A stretch of DNA of 64,000 bases from contig JAKZAP010000004.1 of assembly GCA_023053575.1 (NCBI GenBank), positions 6,801,572 to 6,865,571 of the forward strand, given 5' to 3'. The DNA comes from Branchinecta lynchi. Taxonomy: Eukaryota; Arthropoda; Branchiopoda; Anostraca; Branchinectidae. Position 1 is the stretch's first letter. Every line of letters begins with the position of its first letter. A model generated the notes under the pieces. That model searched no databases, was not told the origin of the DNA, and saw nothing but the letters and a program-made list of their open reading frames with translations. The position numbers were made by a program, and so were the translations under genes. Below are positions 42,290 to 53,661 of the stretch, piece after piece.

Positions 42290-43672
42290 CTTCCAAGTTT
42301 CCTCCTCCTCAATGCCCAGTCCCTGAATAATAAAGCTACTGAGTTAAGTGCAAGGCTAAGCGACTATAAAACTGACGTCTGCTGTGTCACTGAAACGTGG
42401 TCAGCCACATCAGATTCAGCGACAATAGACGATTATGTTTTTCACGTCAAAAATAGACGGAACAAAGAGGGAAATTTGGTACACGGCGGAGGGATCGGGA
42501 TATACCGCTACACTGGAATGAAACTATCCTATGTCCAAATGGGCTCCGATTGAAACTATCCTACCTCCAAATGCGCTCCGATTGAAACTATCCTACCTCC
42601 AAATGTGCTCCGATTGAAACTATCCTATGTCCAAAACAGCTACTTTTCAGGAGAGCTACTTGAAGTTTTTAAGATTATTTTATTATACTTTAGAATGGCA
42701 ATATCCTAAGTCCAAACAAACTATCCTATGTCCTTCAGCTCATTAAAATCTACTGCTTGAAACAATCCCAAGTCCAAATAAGGACATAGAATAGTTTCAC
42801 GGCGTGATAACAGCAACTTTGCAACATAGGATAAGAAAGAAAAATACGATTTGGAAGACATCTAGCGCGTGGTGCCAATTCTGACTGCAAATTCGGATTC
42901 AGCACACAATTTCGCACAAGATAGACTACTAAACCATTTTTTCCATTTTTGGACGTAGGATAGTTTCAATCGGAGCACATTTGGAGGTAGGATAGTTTCA
43001 ATCGGAGCCCATTTGGAGGTAGGATAGTTTCAATTGGAGCCCATTTGGACGTAGGATAGTTTCATTCCAGTGTAGCGATACGTACGTCACAGTATAGCCT
43101 ATGAAATTTACGAGCCCCCTGTTACAAGTGAAAGTTACGAACTCCTGTGGGTTAAACTCGAGCCAAGGATCCTCCCAAGAAAATTCTCGCTTTATTTCCC
43201 CCCAAGATCAACATATCGACGCTCGCTTATGATGCACCTCCAGTCGTGTGTCGACGATATAAAGCTGAACAATAAAGACTGCTCCATACAATCGCTTAGC
43301 CTAACTCAAGTGGTGCGAACAAAAACTACTGACAAGTCCACGTTAGATCTGATATTTACGGAAGTTGAGGATCTTTATCATACCCCAGAGGTACTCCCAA
43401 GATTGGGAAAAAGCACACACCTTTGCGTACGACGGACCCCCAAGCCAGGGAAAATAAAAAACGTGAAAAAAGTCGCCACCCGTAGGCCCATGACGGAACT
43501 TGGGAAAACCAAATTTGCAGAGTGGTGCATAGGAAAAAACTGGACCGAACTATATCATAGCCTGGATGCAAACAAAATGTACGAACTGTTCCACAAAGAG
43601 CTCCATGAAGCTTGTGAACATTGTTTCCCTGAAAAGGTTATAACCTGCAACAATGCAGATAAGGCCCTCTAA
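42290..43672 (+). pseudogene. Retrotransposon APE-type endonuclease, interrupted
   Basis: FLLLNAQSLNNK and CCVTETWSATSD are the first motifs of apurinic-type endonucleases of CR1/L2 elements, followed by GGGIGIY. The frame stops inside an inserted element at 42,506-43,077. Past it the same frame continues from 43,082 to a stop at 43,672, passing LLWVKLEPRILPRK. A short duplication of AAGGCCC near 43,660 then shifts the frame into the RT. Confidence 0.7.
42506..43077. mobile_element. 572-bp inverted-repeat element with 34-bp subterminal repeats
   Basis: CGCTACACTGGAATGAAACT at the left is exactly inverted at the right end. Inside each end lie three to four tandem units of about 34 bp (GATTGAAACTATCCTACCTC, then CAAATG). 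ATAC flanks both sides (42,502-42,505 and 43,078-43,081), a 4-bp target duplication. Removing the element and one ATAC keeps the endonuclease frame. No ORF is present. The class is unknown; 4-bp duplications occur in several DNA transposon groups. Confidence 0.8.
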
Positions 43673-44705
43673 GGCCCCTATCAAGACCCTTATACGGAAG
43701 AGAGACAGACTATTCCAAGCAGGTCGCCGGCACGAAGGAAAGAAACTAAGAAACAAGATCGTAAAACTGTGTAAACATGCAGAGCGAACCTATGGATCGA
43801 AAATCAGTGTACTTTTAAGGTCAAATGCTTCGGGCTACCACAAAGGTATCCGAATGATTACTAGAGCTACTGGGGCAAAGACGTTCACCATCATTGACGA
43901 GCGAGGCGAAAAGCTGTCAGCCAATGATATCAATGAATATTTTGTGAACATACGTCGTACCAATCCGCCACCTTCTGTCCCTCTTCTCCTCCCTGACCAG
44001 TCAGAAATCCCAGTGATCCTACCATACAAGGTAGGTGCCAACAAGTCAACCCACCCAGATGACGTTGCAACTCAGTTAATCAAAGACAATGCGTCTCATC
44101 TCGCTAAACCGCTGACAGCTATACTAAACCAGTGCTTTCCAGAAAAGCTGAAGGAGGCTGTAGTGATCCCAGTACCAAAAGTGTCAACGCCCAAATCACC
44201 AGGTGACTTGAGACGTATTTCCCTGGTGCCTGAAATATCCAAAGTGTTTGAAGCTTTTCTTAAAAAATGGTTACTGGAAGACTTTGTCGACAAAATTGAC
44301 CCGTACCAATACGGTTTTATTAAAGATTCTAGCACAGTCCACTACCTCGTAAAAATTGTCCAGGAAACACTGGATCATCTAGAAAACGAGGACGCATTTG
44401 TAGAAGTCTTGCAAGCAGACGTGGCAAAAGCCTTTGACAGCTCAAGTCATCCTCCTATCATTGAAGCTATGCAAGATTTTATACCATTTTTAAAGACAAT
44501 GGTTTTCAGCTTTCTGTTGAGAAGAAAGCAGTGCGTTAAACACAATGGTGATATGTCCATGCTTTTGGAAGTATTTTGCGGAATTCCCCAGGGAACTGTG
44601 ATGGGACGCCATAAATTTAAGAAATGGCTCCTGGATAAAGATTGTATTGATATAAGCAAAGTGCCTGTGGTCACAACAGAAGTCATTTTCACAGGTGTAC
44701 AGTAG
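43653..44705 (+). pseudogene. Reverse transcriptase, N-terminal part (copy 1)
   Basis: Open for 350 codons. It includes the pre-RT linker, RRISLVPEISKVFEAFLKKW (RT motif 1 region), DPYQYGF, VLQADVAKAFDSSSH (motif A with the first catalytic Asp) and VFCGIPQGTVMG (motif B). About 35 bp present in the copy at 52,560-52,600 is deleted here. The frame then runs into unrelated sequence before the catalytic DD motif, so the enzyme is dead. Confidence 0.8.
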
Positions 44706-44819
44706 GCTTGGGGTTGCCACTACACTAAAATAAAAACTCCCTACCAAAGTAGCAAATAAGTACTACCAAAGAAGAATAAACTCTACCTACAAAACAGTCT
44801 GTTCGAGTAAGTTATAATA

Positions 44820-46200
44820 GTTAACGTACCTCCCTTTCGGTCGATATCGGAATAACAACCTCGACGGCCATTTAAAATACCATTTACTACAATTAACTTC
44901 ACGTTATCATAAAAGCCAAGGGAAGTTGTCATATGTAGGAAACGAGTTATCGCTCTGTGTCACACCAGATACTTTTTGACGGAGGAATATGTATAGAAAT
45001 GGGGGGGGGGGGGCTCAGGGAGGGAGTGGGTAATGATATTACGAGAGAAGGTTGTCATCAACTGAAAGGCCAAGAGACTTCTTAAGTTTTATTAGTTTTT
45101 TTTTTTTTAATGTGTGAACGGATGAATCCGAACGTAAAACGTAAGATATTTTTCTGGAGATTATCTACCTTATTTGCTAGTCTCTATTTATTTTTCTTTC
45201 AATTCCGTCCCCTAGGAACCTCGATTGCCGGAAAAAGGATCCGGAATTCGACTAACTACGGTAGAGGTATGCTTGTTTTAACAATTCTCTAAATATTTCA
45301 TTAATTTGTTTTGTTTCTTGTAAATAAAACAGTCAAATCGAAAGGAAAAATAACAAAGTAGTGAACTAAATTACTTAATCCCTATTTCAATCTCAAGGAC
45401 GCATCAAATAAATATTTTTGTTCTATTTGGTCTGACTATAGTGCACCACAACCTGGGCCTGGTTTGTCTACGATGCTACGACAATCGAGTCCTAGGCTTC
45501 TAAATTCAATTCAAAAGTTTATTTCCGGTTTATCTGTCACGGTACAAGCCCCTTGTATAAAGCTTCATCTGACTAATAAGTAATAACTTTTCTCGAACAG
45601 GTCTGTAATGCATATCCTCTTGCGACACACGGTCAATTATATTACGATAATCTTCACACAGAAAGGTAGCGGTAGATATGAGAGGATGATAGGAAGTCAT
45701 ACCAGCGTCCAGGGAGGATGATATGAAGTCGTATCAGCCTGCAGAGAGGGTGATATGAAGTCATATCAGCCTACAGAGAGGATTTCTTTTCAAAAAAGTT
45801 ATAACAGTTAACACATCTCCATCTCGGTTGATATCGGAATGACAACCTCGGCGGCCATTTAAAAATATCAACCTCGCCCTCGGCCCTGTAGGTATTTTTC
45901 AGAACCTACCTCGCCTTCGGCTTAGATATGTTATTTTCAATGACCGTCTCGGTGTTATTTTCCGATATCAACCTCGATGTCGGAAGGTAACCTTTAATAA
46001 CAAACTTCATATCAGGCATACACGATGAGTTAGAATTTACTTTTTGGGTTTTAAATATACTTCTTCTTCCACTGGGGTATGCTCTGCTTCTGAACGTCAT
46101 TTATTTGGTGAAATTACACTCTACTTCGCAAAATATACAGAATCTGAAAGAACAAACAGAACAAAATCAGGAGCAAATATTTCAAAATAAGGCTGACCTA
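44820..46200. repeat. CCTCGACGG-type repeats and flanking intergenic DNA
   Basis: GTCGATATCGGAATAACAAC, then CTCGACGGCCATTTAAAA, occurs at about 44,842 and again in modified form near 45,828 and 45,960, with inverted parts. A 13-base G tract starts at 45,001. A small intron-like pair (CCCCTAG|GAACCTCGATTG...CTACG|GTAGAG, 45,218-45,261) was seen but not called as an exon. The same layout is repeated at 52,800-54,310. Confidence 0.4.
45688..45781. repeat. 32-bp minisatellite, about 3 units (copy 1)
   Basis: The unit is GATATGAAGTCATATCAGCC then TGCAGAGAGGGT. Three units are visible, the first degenerate. The corresponding place in the second segment (53,662-53,917) has about eight units. Confidence 0.75.
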
Positions 46201-46419
46201 TGACAGTTTTCGGAAAGTATTTTGCAGTAAAAGTTGCCTGGTATAGATTTTATTGTTTTCTTCAGCAACCGACAATTGTTTGACGATCTTCAAAAAATCA
46301 AACCTCTATCGTAAAAAATGCGGACACAGTATTTCCACCTCATCGCAATCCTTTTAATTCCGCAAAATGCCTCCTAAATCGAAAAATCTTTTCTCGTCTC
46401 GCGGCTATACTGTCAGAAG

Positions 46420-46860
46420 TTACATAACAGATAACGCAAGGATGTACGCAGACATCACTTGGGACGTCAATACAAAGCAAGAGAAAAGGCTTTCGCCTCT
46501 AAATAACTCTAAGAAATTTTGAGTAGTCGAACTGATCAGAGTTAAAAATTTCATCAACAATCCACTTAAAACTATTGATCGATTCAGCATTAACCGCATC
46601 TTCGGTGAGGCTGTTCCAAGGATCAACACTTGCGGATGTACGCGTCTTCTTACTAAATCAGTCACTTCAAAATTGTTATAACTTCCATTGATTAATTTGA
46701 ATGTTTCAATCAGTCTCCTCTAAAAAATCTGTATGCAATGGAGGGAAGGCACAACTTGGCTAATCTCACTTGATAGGGGAGATCGCGCAGATCTGGTACG
46801 AACTTCGTAGCTCTCCGTTGGATTTTTTCAACTGTTGTGATTTTCAAAATGTTATGCATA
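46420..46860 (-). pseudogene. Non-LTR RT C-terminal fragment
   Basis: On the minus strand TTVEKIQRRATKFVPDLRDL, then PYQVRLAKLCLPSIAYRFFRGD and LIETFKLINGSYNNFEVTDL, match the C-terminal pol region of CR1/Jockey-type elements (QRRATKLVP...RRLRGDLIE). A one-base deletion at about 46,723 breaks the frame here, while copy 2 (54,555-54,999) is unbroken. It is a remnant with no catalytic motifs. Confidence 0.65.
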
Positions 46861-46879
46861 AGAGGGATTATATAACAGA

Positions 46880-47022
46880 CTTTTCCGATATCATGAGGAC
46901 CAACAAAAAAGTAAGCAGATGCTTTTTCGGCGGTTTTGAGCTCTTCTTCGCAATGCCTGTTATGCATATTTTCAAGATCACAGCATATTACATCCCAAGT
47001 CTTGTCAGTTGAAACCGCGCAT
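46880..47022 (-). CDS. Candidate exon downstream of the RGG exon (partial)
   Basis: From an AACACAAG|GA acceptor at about 47,022 the minus strand reads CAVSTDKTWDVICCDLENMH, then NRHCEEELKTAEKASAYFFV and GPHDIGK, in the phase required by the RGG exon at 47,106-47,268. No good donor is seen, because the frame runs on into the RT remnant. It may be a real exon truncated by that insertion. The family is not recognised and the exon borders are uncertain. Confidence 0.35.
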
Positions 47023-47105
47023 CCTTGTGTTACCTGTCAAAAAACCTTTGACAGTGTAGTTATCTTATTCTCTAACGCCATTATTTTGAAAATTTATATT
47101 CTTAC

Positions 47106-47268
47106 CTCCTCTTCCTCCCCTGAGATGACCTCCTTTACCCCTCTGTTTTCCCCCACCACGGTTTGGCTGTGGCGTGAATTTCTTGGATTTCGGTGGCGGC
47201 GAGCGTGAAGTCAAATTCGATCCAGCACGGTCGTCGGCAAATACTCGATCATGGACTCGACTGGGTTG
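47106..47268 (-). CDS. Candidate RGG-rich exon, copy 1
   Basis: Preceded by CTTTATTCTTTTCAG and followed by GTAAG, with 54 codons plus one base. It encodes QPSRVHDRVFADDRAG, a Ser/Pro/Lys linker (SRSPPPKSKKFTPQPN) and an RGG-type tail (RGGGKQRGKGGHLRGGRGG), typical of RNA-binding proteins. The second copy at 55,244-55,406 is the same length and frame. Three of the four changed codons are synonymous, which suggests a protein-coding past or present. The rest of the gene is not in view. Confidence 0.5.
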
Positions 47269-47719
47269 CTGAAAAGAATAAAGATTTAGCCTAATGGGCG
47301 GACTAGATCAAAGGTTCAATTCAATTCAATTCAGTTTTATTTCAACACCAATTACGGAATATATAAATATAATAAATAGCAGGTGGTAAAGTCAAACATA
47401 CATTACAAACTAACCAAAATTATCAACATATACTAAAAAGTGGTCAAATTACATATAAAATACCAAGAACAAACAATATAAAAAGTAACGACTGGGGTAA
47501 TAGACAACGGGGGGTAAAGTAATACCCTACTAATTTCTGTTACGTAGGGAAACAAAGGTGGGGACAAAACTATTCTTGTATCTCACGTGTCGGCAAAACA
47601 CTGGTTGAAGGGTAGGGACTGGTTCGGAACCTTGTATTTTAGGCCTCTCCCTTTGGAGGGGGGGGGGGGGGGATGTCGCGAAGGACTGGGTGCAGAAGAG
47701 TCTGCCCTGAAAACTTTAA

Positions 47720-49312
47720 AGTTTAACTGAAAAGCCAACTTATTTGTGTGTCGTTTAAATGAATAGACTGAATTATTTGGATTCTGCAAAGGGATTTTTT
47801 TATTTTCCACTGTCTGCTCTAGTTATGACGTTCAGAATATTTGCGGCCGTCCCCACAGCGTAAATTTTAACAAGTGCGCAAGCGCTCGGACGTGGAGTGT
47901 AAAAGCAAAATGTTTATCACATTTATACACAAACAGCTTTGGAACCAAGACATTTCTCTTCCCCAATAACCAAACAAGTATTCAAATAACCTTGTAATCA
48001 CCCCCTTTAAAAGCTTTAAATGTAAACAAACCGCTAGTATAAATCCAAAGAAATGTTGAAGATCTTGCACGAATAGCTTTTGTTCGAACACTGAATGGTA
48101 TGCCTGCCAATCCCACCCTTTAAAGCTCTTGTTCATTAGCAAGGTACTAATAAGTGCAATAAACCAATTTGTAGCAATTCTAATTTGTAAGAAAGGCATA
48201 TCATCGATCATATGACAAACCAGTCCAGTTTCCACATGTTCATTAAAGGTTAAAGTACGTCGCGTCCTCTTATTTGTTGATGTTACAACAAAAACACATC
48301 CATAGATATATCTCCCCAAATATACAAGTCATAGATGAACTCATGGGAAATCTGGGTCCAGCTGCCCATGAACGGGAGGGAGGGGGGGGGGGGGGGGGGG
48401 GGGGGCATCAAAATGCGTATTTACACATTTTCCCCTCAAGTATACGAGCTTAGAGTTTGGTTCCAGTCACGGGTCTAAAACTTGTTTCATGGGCAATTTT
48501 GGGCCCACTTGAATTTCATCGCCTTATCTCCTCTTATTGTCAAATTATAAACATTAAAAAATGGGCAATCTGGGTCCACTTGCCCGTGAACCAAGTGGGG
48601 GTGGGGTTAGGGACCCACAACAAGTAAAAAGAGACCCCAACGCTCACAATCCTACCAAGTTTCAACTTGATACCCGTTGATTCCTGGCAAGGGTAACGAA
48701 CTTTACTCCTGGACAATCTGGGTCCAGTTGCCCATGAAAGGTGTGGGTGGGGGAGGTGCAACTTTAAAAGCAATTTCCCAGCCCTAGGAGCTACACGTCC
48801 AAGAAATTTAATCGTCCCCTGTCCAGTTCTGCTCAAGTTAGGAACATTATTCACTGGACAATCTGGGACCATTTGCCCCTGAACCGGTTGGGTGTAGGGC
48901 CCCCAAAAGGCACAACTAGACCCCAATACCCACAAGTGTACCAAGTTTGAACTGATACTTGCACTCATTCACGAGTTATGAGCTCCACAAAAAATGATGA
49001 AGAACAAAAACCGAAAGCTGAAAGCTGCTACAGCGCTCGCAATAGTGGATTGTTCCAAGGATTACTCCACTAAAAATTAAACTAAGAGGCGGGAAAATTT
49101 AATCTTAACACAAACGCGGATTTAAAGTGGGCAGTGGTGAGACTGGTGAAGGTTAGAGGTACCACAAATCATACAAAAATTCCACTATTTCAAAATCGAT
49201 TATTCGTAAACAGTGGAACAACGACCGCATTTTCAGCGGGTCTTCAAGCCAATTTAAGTGAATAAGTGATGGGTAACTAGACTGTCCTATTCCAGCCCTT
49301 TTCGGTTTAACT
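47720..49312. mobile_element. TTAA-flanked element, copy 3, interrupted
   Basis: Left AGTTTAACTGAAAAGCC after TTAA (47,716-47,719). Right CTTTTCGGTTTAACT before TTAA (49,313-49,316). The interior matches the intact copies at 14,853 and 37,793 except that 47,871-49,072 is a different element inserted in the middle. Confidence 0.75.
47871..49072. mobile_element. GGGCAATCTGGG repeat element, copy 2
   Basis: Starts CAAGTGCGCAAGCGCTCGG and ends ...CCACTA. It has four or five diverged units with GGGCAATCTGGGTCC, TTGCCC(A/C)TGAAC and CCAAGTTT(G/C)AACTTGAT, plus a run of 24 G at 48,382-48,405. It lies inside the TTAA element. Confidence 0.65.
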
Positions 49313-49419
49313 TTAAGCAAAAATTTTCACGACCGTGAGTCAGGTTGTCAGATTATATTTTTTGAGAAAATAGATATAAGGGACTTTCAGAGATTTATCC
49401 GTTATTAGGAGAGTTCGGT

Positions 49420-49700
49420 ATTGTATCCCCTATAGAGCACCCGATTGCTCGCGAGTTACACCAGAATACCATACAGGACAGCATATTCTACGACCGGGCG
49501 AATGAACGAAAAATAAATGCGCAATAGATGTTCGGAAGTGACACCATGACCGAGAAAGAAGTTTGAGTCCCCGAAGGCCCATATTGGTCTTCTTTAAAAT
49601 GGCATCTACGTGCTTTTCCCACTTCATATCATTCGTGACGTGTACACCCAGCAGTTTTGTTTCTTCGACATTTTGCACACAATTTCTCTATTGTTTAGCA
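49420..49700 (-). pseudogene. Non-LTR RT fragment, thumb region (copy 1)
   Basis: The minus strand reads KLLGVHVTNDMKWEKHVDAI, then LKKTNMGLRGLKLLSR and PVWYSGVTREQS, matching the KLLGV...W..HV and CPVWHSGLT regions of CR1-like RTs. Catalytic motifs are absent. In copy 2 the same fragment is split by a hAT element. Confidence 0.7.
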
Positions 49701-50913
49701 AAGTAACAAAGTGTATTCTTCTTCTTCTGAAATACTGGGTCGACCGACCGTGTCCCTGCAGGTAGACCCCGACGCCGCTCCGAATATCGCCGGCGTTACG
49801 ATGAAATTGAAACAGCTAAAAGCTAGTCCTTTGTCGTTCTCTGATCACTGCCCAATTCAGTGAAGAAGACAAGTGTAAACTATTTTACAGTCCAAGGCAG
49901 GCAACATCACACTGAAGATCAATTCAGGCACAAGATTTCTGATTCAAATTTTTCTTGAACTTAAACTGAGAGAATTAATGTTACCCTATGCCAAAGCTGG
50001 CCTACCACCAACCTTCAAATAAGCTGCTTTAATCCTTAACTCAAAATCGAAATACCGACCAAGTTCCAGATCATATTTTAAGTAAAATTACAGTAAAGCA
50101 GCCAGTCCAGTCCGGCTGTTGAGGCGCTTCTAGGCTGTTTTTGAAGATTTTGTTTTGCACCTGTGTCCGCTTTTGTAAAACTCGGGAATAATGTAATGAA
50201 AAAGAAATTCCAAACCGGAACTAGTTCCTATCGTCTAAGGGTTTAACAGTCAAGTTTCGACAGCCTGACGATGGCCCTTGTCAAGAAGGGCCGACATATT
50301 GCTGCCAAAGCATCTTCGCTGACATATCCGTTTTATCCATTGTTTGAATATAGGTCTACCTGCAGCTGCAACCCTGCTAAGTTTTGAGGTTCGGTCTTCT
50401 CCCTACAGCCTGACGAGGATCTTTGCCAAGAATGGACGAAATATTAATCTTAGCACTTATCCGTTTAGTGCAATGAACGATGATATGCGGTCAGGTTGGG
50501 CCGACGGGGTATTTATGCACGATTTTGGCTTTGACTCTGACTTCGCAGTCAATGTTCACCAAAGCAAAATAACACTGGGGAGTAGCGACAAGACCTATGC
50601 ATTCCTTACTTCGCAAACGGGCCATACTCAGAGCGCCGCCAGCACGCTTGTGGCATTTAAAGCGAAACAAACTTTAGAAATTTCTAGTAAAGCTAAGATG
50701 CGGCCTGCACACATCGAAGAAACAGGGGAAGTTGTATCTTTATTTTTACTGTGTTCAGAATATGAAGTTGTTGGAGCCAGTGCTGGTGCACGACCGATTG
50801 AGTTTCAGCAATGACGTTAACTATCGCTAGTGGCTACTACTCGAGTGTGTGTCACTTCTCTCAAGTCCTGGCGCTACTGCCTAGTCTTATTTTGCTCTGA
50901 TGTTCACTACTGT
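49700..50913. other. Segment with CTGACGA hairpins and an unassigned ORF
   Basis: No known gene. CTGACGA at 50,265 is followed by a GGCCCTT...AAGGGCC stem, and a second, weaker hairpin follows CTGACGA at about 50,408. A 156-residue ORF (50,344-50,814) has no family match. In copy 2 its visible differences are mostly amino-acid-changing, so it is not called as a gene. Confidence 0.4.
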
Positions 50914-51218
50914 GAGCGTGTTCCACCCTTCTAAAAATAGCTACTAATAGTTACTATTTCCGTTCCATCCTCATGAAAAGTTACTACGCTGACCGTTCAT
51001 ACCTTGTCGGAATAGTAACTAATAGTTACTATTTGCTTACCATGCTCGGGACCTTAGTAAGCGTAGTAACTACGCATCTCTGTAACATGATTGGTCGGAT
51101 TCGCCCCTGGCGTGAGATCCTGCTGGAAAATAGAAAAATCGTTCCAGCCTTGAAAGCGAAAAGCCAGAATTCGTGACGTCATGCGTAGTAACTACGGTAA
51201 GTAGGATGGAACACGCTC
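50914..51218. mobile_element. GAGCGTGTTCC inverted-repeat element, copy 4
   Basis: The ends are GAGCGTGTTCCACCCTTCT and AGGATGGAACACGCTC, with TGT on each side (50,911-50,913 and 51,219-51,221). The interior matches the other copies, in inverse orientation to the copy at 24,507 (ACTACGCTGACCGTTC, CGTGACGTCATGCG). Confidence 0.75.
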
Positions 51219-51738
51219 TGTATATACATTCACGTATTAGCTTGAATTCTGTTGCGAGTTGACACATGTTTGACCAAAAGGAAAGTTAAAGCATAACTCA
51301 TACTAGAATGATCTTTCACGATGAAACGGCTCGGAAATATGGTTTTTCGAAAATACCATTACTTGCCACGTGGAATAAGCGATTTTCTTGTTCGCGCTTG
51401 TCAACTCTATCCAGCCTTCCCGCTCTCTGACTCGGCGGGTGAACACAGGATATTTGAAGACTGAACGCGCTATGGTTAACAAGAGCTAGAATCTCGTTTG
51501 GCACTTGCAAGGCTGGATCAGAGGACCCTTGAGATAGAAATGATCATGTGCCCTTGGAAATCACGAGAATGTGATTTTTTTTATAGAAAGAATTTTTATT
51601 TTTGAACTTAGCTGTGATGATGCGCACTTTCGGGGCGTCAGAAGTTCTATTGTAATCAAAACCCTCCAGGCAAAAATTATCATGGGCCCTTTAGGATCAT
51701 GAATATAACGCTATCGTTGGGTCAAAAGTATTTTTGTG

Positions 51739-51838
51739 NNNNNNNNNNNNNNNNNNNNNNNNNNNNNNNNNNNNNNNNNNNNNNNNNNNNNNNNNNNNNN
51801 NNNNNNNNNNNNNNNNNNNNNNNNNNNNNNNNNNNNNN
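51739..51838. other. Assembly gap (100 N)
   Basis: A run of exactly 100 N, a common placeholder for a scaffold join of unknown length. The second large segment begins at the first base after it. Confidence 0.99.
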
Positions 51839-52720
51839 ATGATTACTGGAGCTACTGCGGCAAAGACGTTCACCATCATCGACGAGCGAGGCGAAAAGCT
51901 GTCAGCCAATGATATCCATGAACATTTTGTGAACATATGTCGTACTAATCCGCCAGCTTCTGTCCCTCCTCCCCTTCCTGACCAGTCAGAAATCCCACCC
52001 AGATGACGTTCCAACTCAGTTAATCAAAGGCAATGCGCCTCATCTCGCAAAACCGCTGACAGCTATACTAAACCAGTGCTTGGTCAGTGGATGCTTTCCA
52101 GAAAAGCTGAAGGAGGCTGTAGTGATCCCAATACCAAAAGTGTAAACGCCCAAATCACCAGGTGACTTGAGACCTATTTCCCTGGTGCCTGAAATATCCA
52201 AAGTGTTTGAAGCTTTTCTTAAAAAATGGTTACTGGAAGACTTTGTCGACAAAATTGACCCGTACCAGTACGGTTTTATTAAAGATTCTAGCACAGTCCA
52301 CTACCTCGTAAAAATTGTCCAGGAAACACTGGATCATCTAGAAAACGAGGACGCATTTGTAGAAGTCTTGCAAGCAGACGTGGCAAAAGCCTTTGACAGC
52401 TCAAGTCATCCTCATATCATTGAAGCGATGCAAGATTTTGGACCATTTTAAAGACAATGGTTTTCAGCTTTCTGTTGAGAAGAAAGCAGTGCGTTAAACA
52501 GAATGGTGATATGTCCATGCTTTTGGAAGTATTTTGCGGAATTCCCCAGGGAACTGTTATCGGACCCATCGAAAAGCGACCGTTAGATGGCCTCTGCTTC
52601 GCCATAAATTTAAGAAATGGCTCCTGGATAAAGAATGTATTGACAGAAGCAAAGTGCCTGGGGTCACAACAGAAGTCATTTTCACAGGTGTACAGTAGGC
52701 TTGGGTTGCCACTACACTAA
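51839..52720 (+). pseudogene. Reverse transcriptase, N-terminal part (copy 2)
   Basis: Same RT as at 43,854-44,705, broken into three frames: KTFTIIDERGEKLSANDIHE, RPISLVPEISKVFEAFLKKW to VAKAFDSSSH, and VFCGIPQGTVIGP. It lacks about 27 bp of the copy 1 linker (near 51,995) but has a 12-bp piece missing there (near 52,083) and keeps the roughly 35 bp deleted from copy 1 after motif B. Past GIPQGTVIGP it leaves RT homology. Confidence 0.75.
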
Positions 52721-53661
52721 AATAAAAACTCCCTACCAAAGTAGCAAATAAGTACTACCAAAGAAGAATAAACATTACCTACAAAACATTCTGTTCGAGT
52801 AAGTTATAATAGTTAACGTACCTCCCTTTCGGTCGATATCGGAATAACAACCTCGACGGCCATTTAAAATACCATTTACTACAATTAACTTCACGTTATC
52901 ATAAAAGCCAAGGGAAGTTGTCATATGTAGGAAACGAGTTATCGCTCTGTGTCACACCAGATACTTTTTGACGGAGGAATATGTATAGAAATGGGGGGGG
53001 GGGGCTCAGGGAGGGAGTGGCTAATCATATTACGAGAGAAGGTTGTCATCAGTGAAAGGCCAAGAGGCTTCTTAAGTTTTTTTTTAGTTTTTTTTTTGAA
53101 TGTGTGAACGGATGAATCCGAACGTAAAACGTAAGATATTTTTCTGGAGATTATCTACCTTATTTGCAAGTCTCTATTTGTTTTTCTTTCAATTCCGTTC
53201 CCTAGGAACCTCGATTGCCGGAAAAAGGATCCGGAATTCGACTAACTACGGTAGAGGTATGCTTGTTTTAACAATTCTCTAAATTTTTCACTAATTTGTT
53301 TTGTTTCTTGTAAATAAAACAGTGAAATCGAAAGGAAAAATAACAAAGTAGTGAACTAAATTACTTAATCCCTATTTCAATCTCGAGGACGCATCAAATA
53401 GATATTTTGTTCTGTTTGGTCTGACTATAATGACCCACGTGGGCCTGGTTTGTCTACGATGCTACGACAATGGAGTCCTAAACTTCTAAATTCAATTCAA
53501 AAGTTTATTTCTAGTTTATCTGTCACGGTACAAGCCCCTTGTATAAAGCTTCATCTGAGTAATAAGTAATAACTTTTTCGAACAGGTATGTAATGCATAT
53601 CCTCCTGTGACACACGGTCAATTATATCCTCACACAGAAAGGTAGCGGTAGATATGAGAGG

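Larger units (their letters stand above)
41187..44705 (+). mobile_element. Damaged CR1-like non-LTR retrotransposon with SAP/CCCH ORF1
   Basis: Order: SAP-like segment, coiled coil, CCCH-type cysteine clusters and a Pro/Gln-rich tail (ORF1, frameshifted), then APE-type endonuclease, a 572-bp inserted element, the rest of the endonuclease/linker, and reverse transcriptase cut off just after motif B. There is no ATG for ORF1 (a stop lies at 41,184), so the 5' end is incomplete. The 3' part of the RT and the tail are missing, and a second copy from 51,839 shares that same truncation point. The element is dead. Confidence 0.75.
43854..51738. repeat. Large duplicated segment, copy 1
   Basis: Aligns by eye with 51,839-64,000 in the same orientation and order: RT fragment, CCTCGACGG repeats, 32-bp minisatellite, minus-strand RT remnant, RGG exon, TTAA element, GGGCAATCTGGG repeats, second RT remnant, CTGACGA hairpins. 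Matched stretches show only a few substitutions per hundred bases. Copy 1 lacks the two hAT insertions of copy 2 and has fewer minisatellite units. The window ends before its last 1.1 kb can be compared. Confidence 0.85.

Noticed and set aside
44447..44747. Minus-strand ORFs antisense to the reverse transcriptase
   Set aside because: They mirror the RT frame and occur equally in the second copy at 52,417-52,739; no independent evidence of coding.
45218..45261. Possible 44-nt plus-strand exon between CCCCTAG and GTAGAG
   Set aside because: The splice-like borders are good, but no partner exon in a fitting phase was found and the peptide is too short to judge.
47315..47340. TTCAATTCAATTCAATTCAG repeat as a CRISPR-like or regulatory array
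   Set aside because: This is a simple pentanucleotide microsatellite, also at 55,455 and 62,600, most likely a retrotransposon 3' tail; CRISPR arrays are not expected in animal DNA.
50344..50814. 156-residue ORF as a possible gene
   Set aside because: The second copy (63,840 on) shows mostly replacement changes and few silent ones, there is no family match, and the start overlaps a repeated hairpin region.
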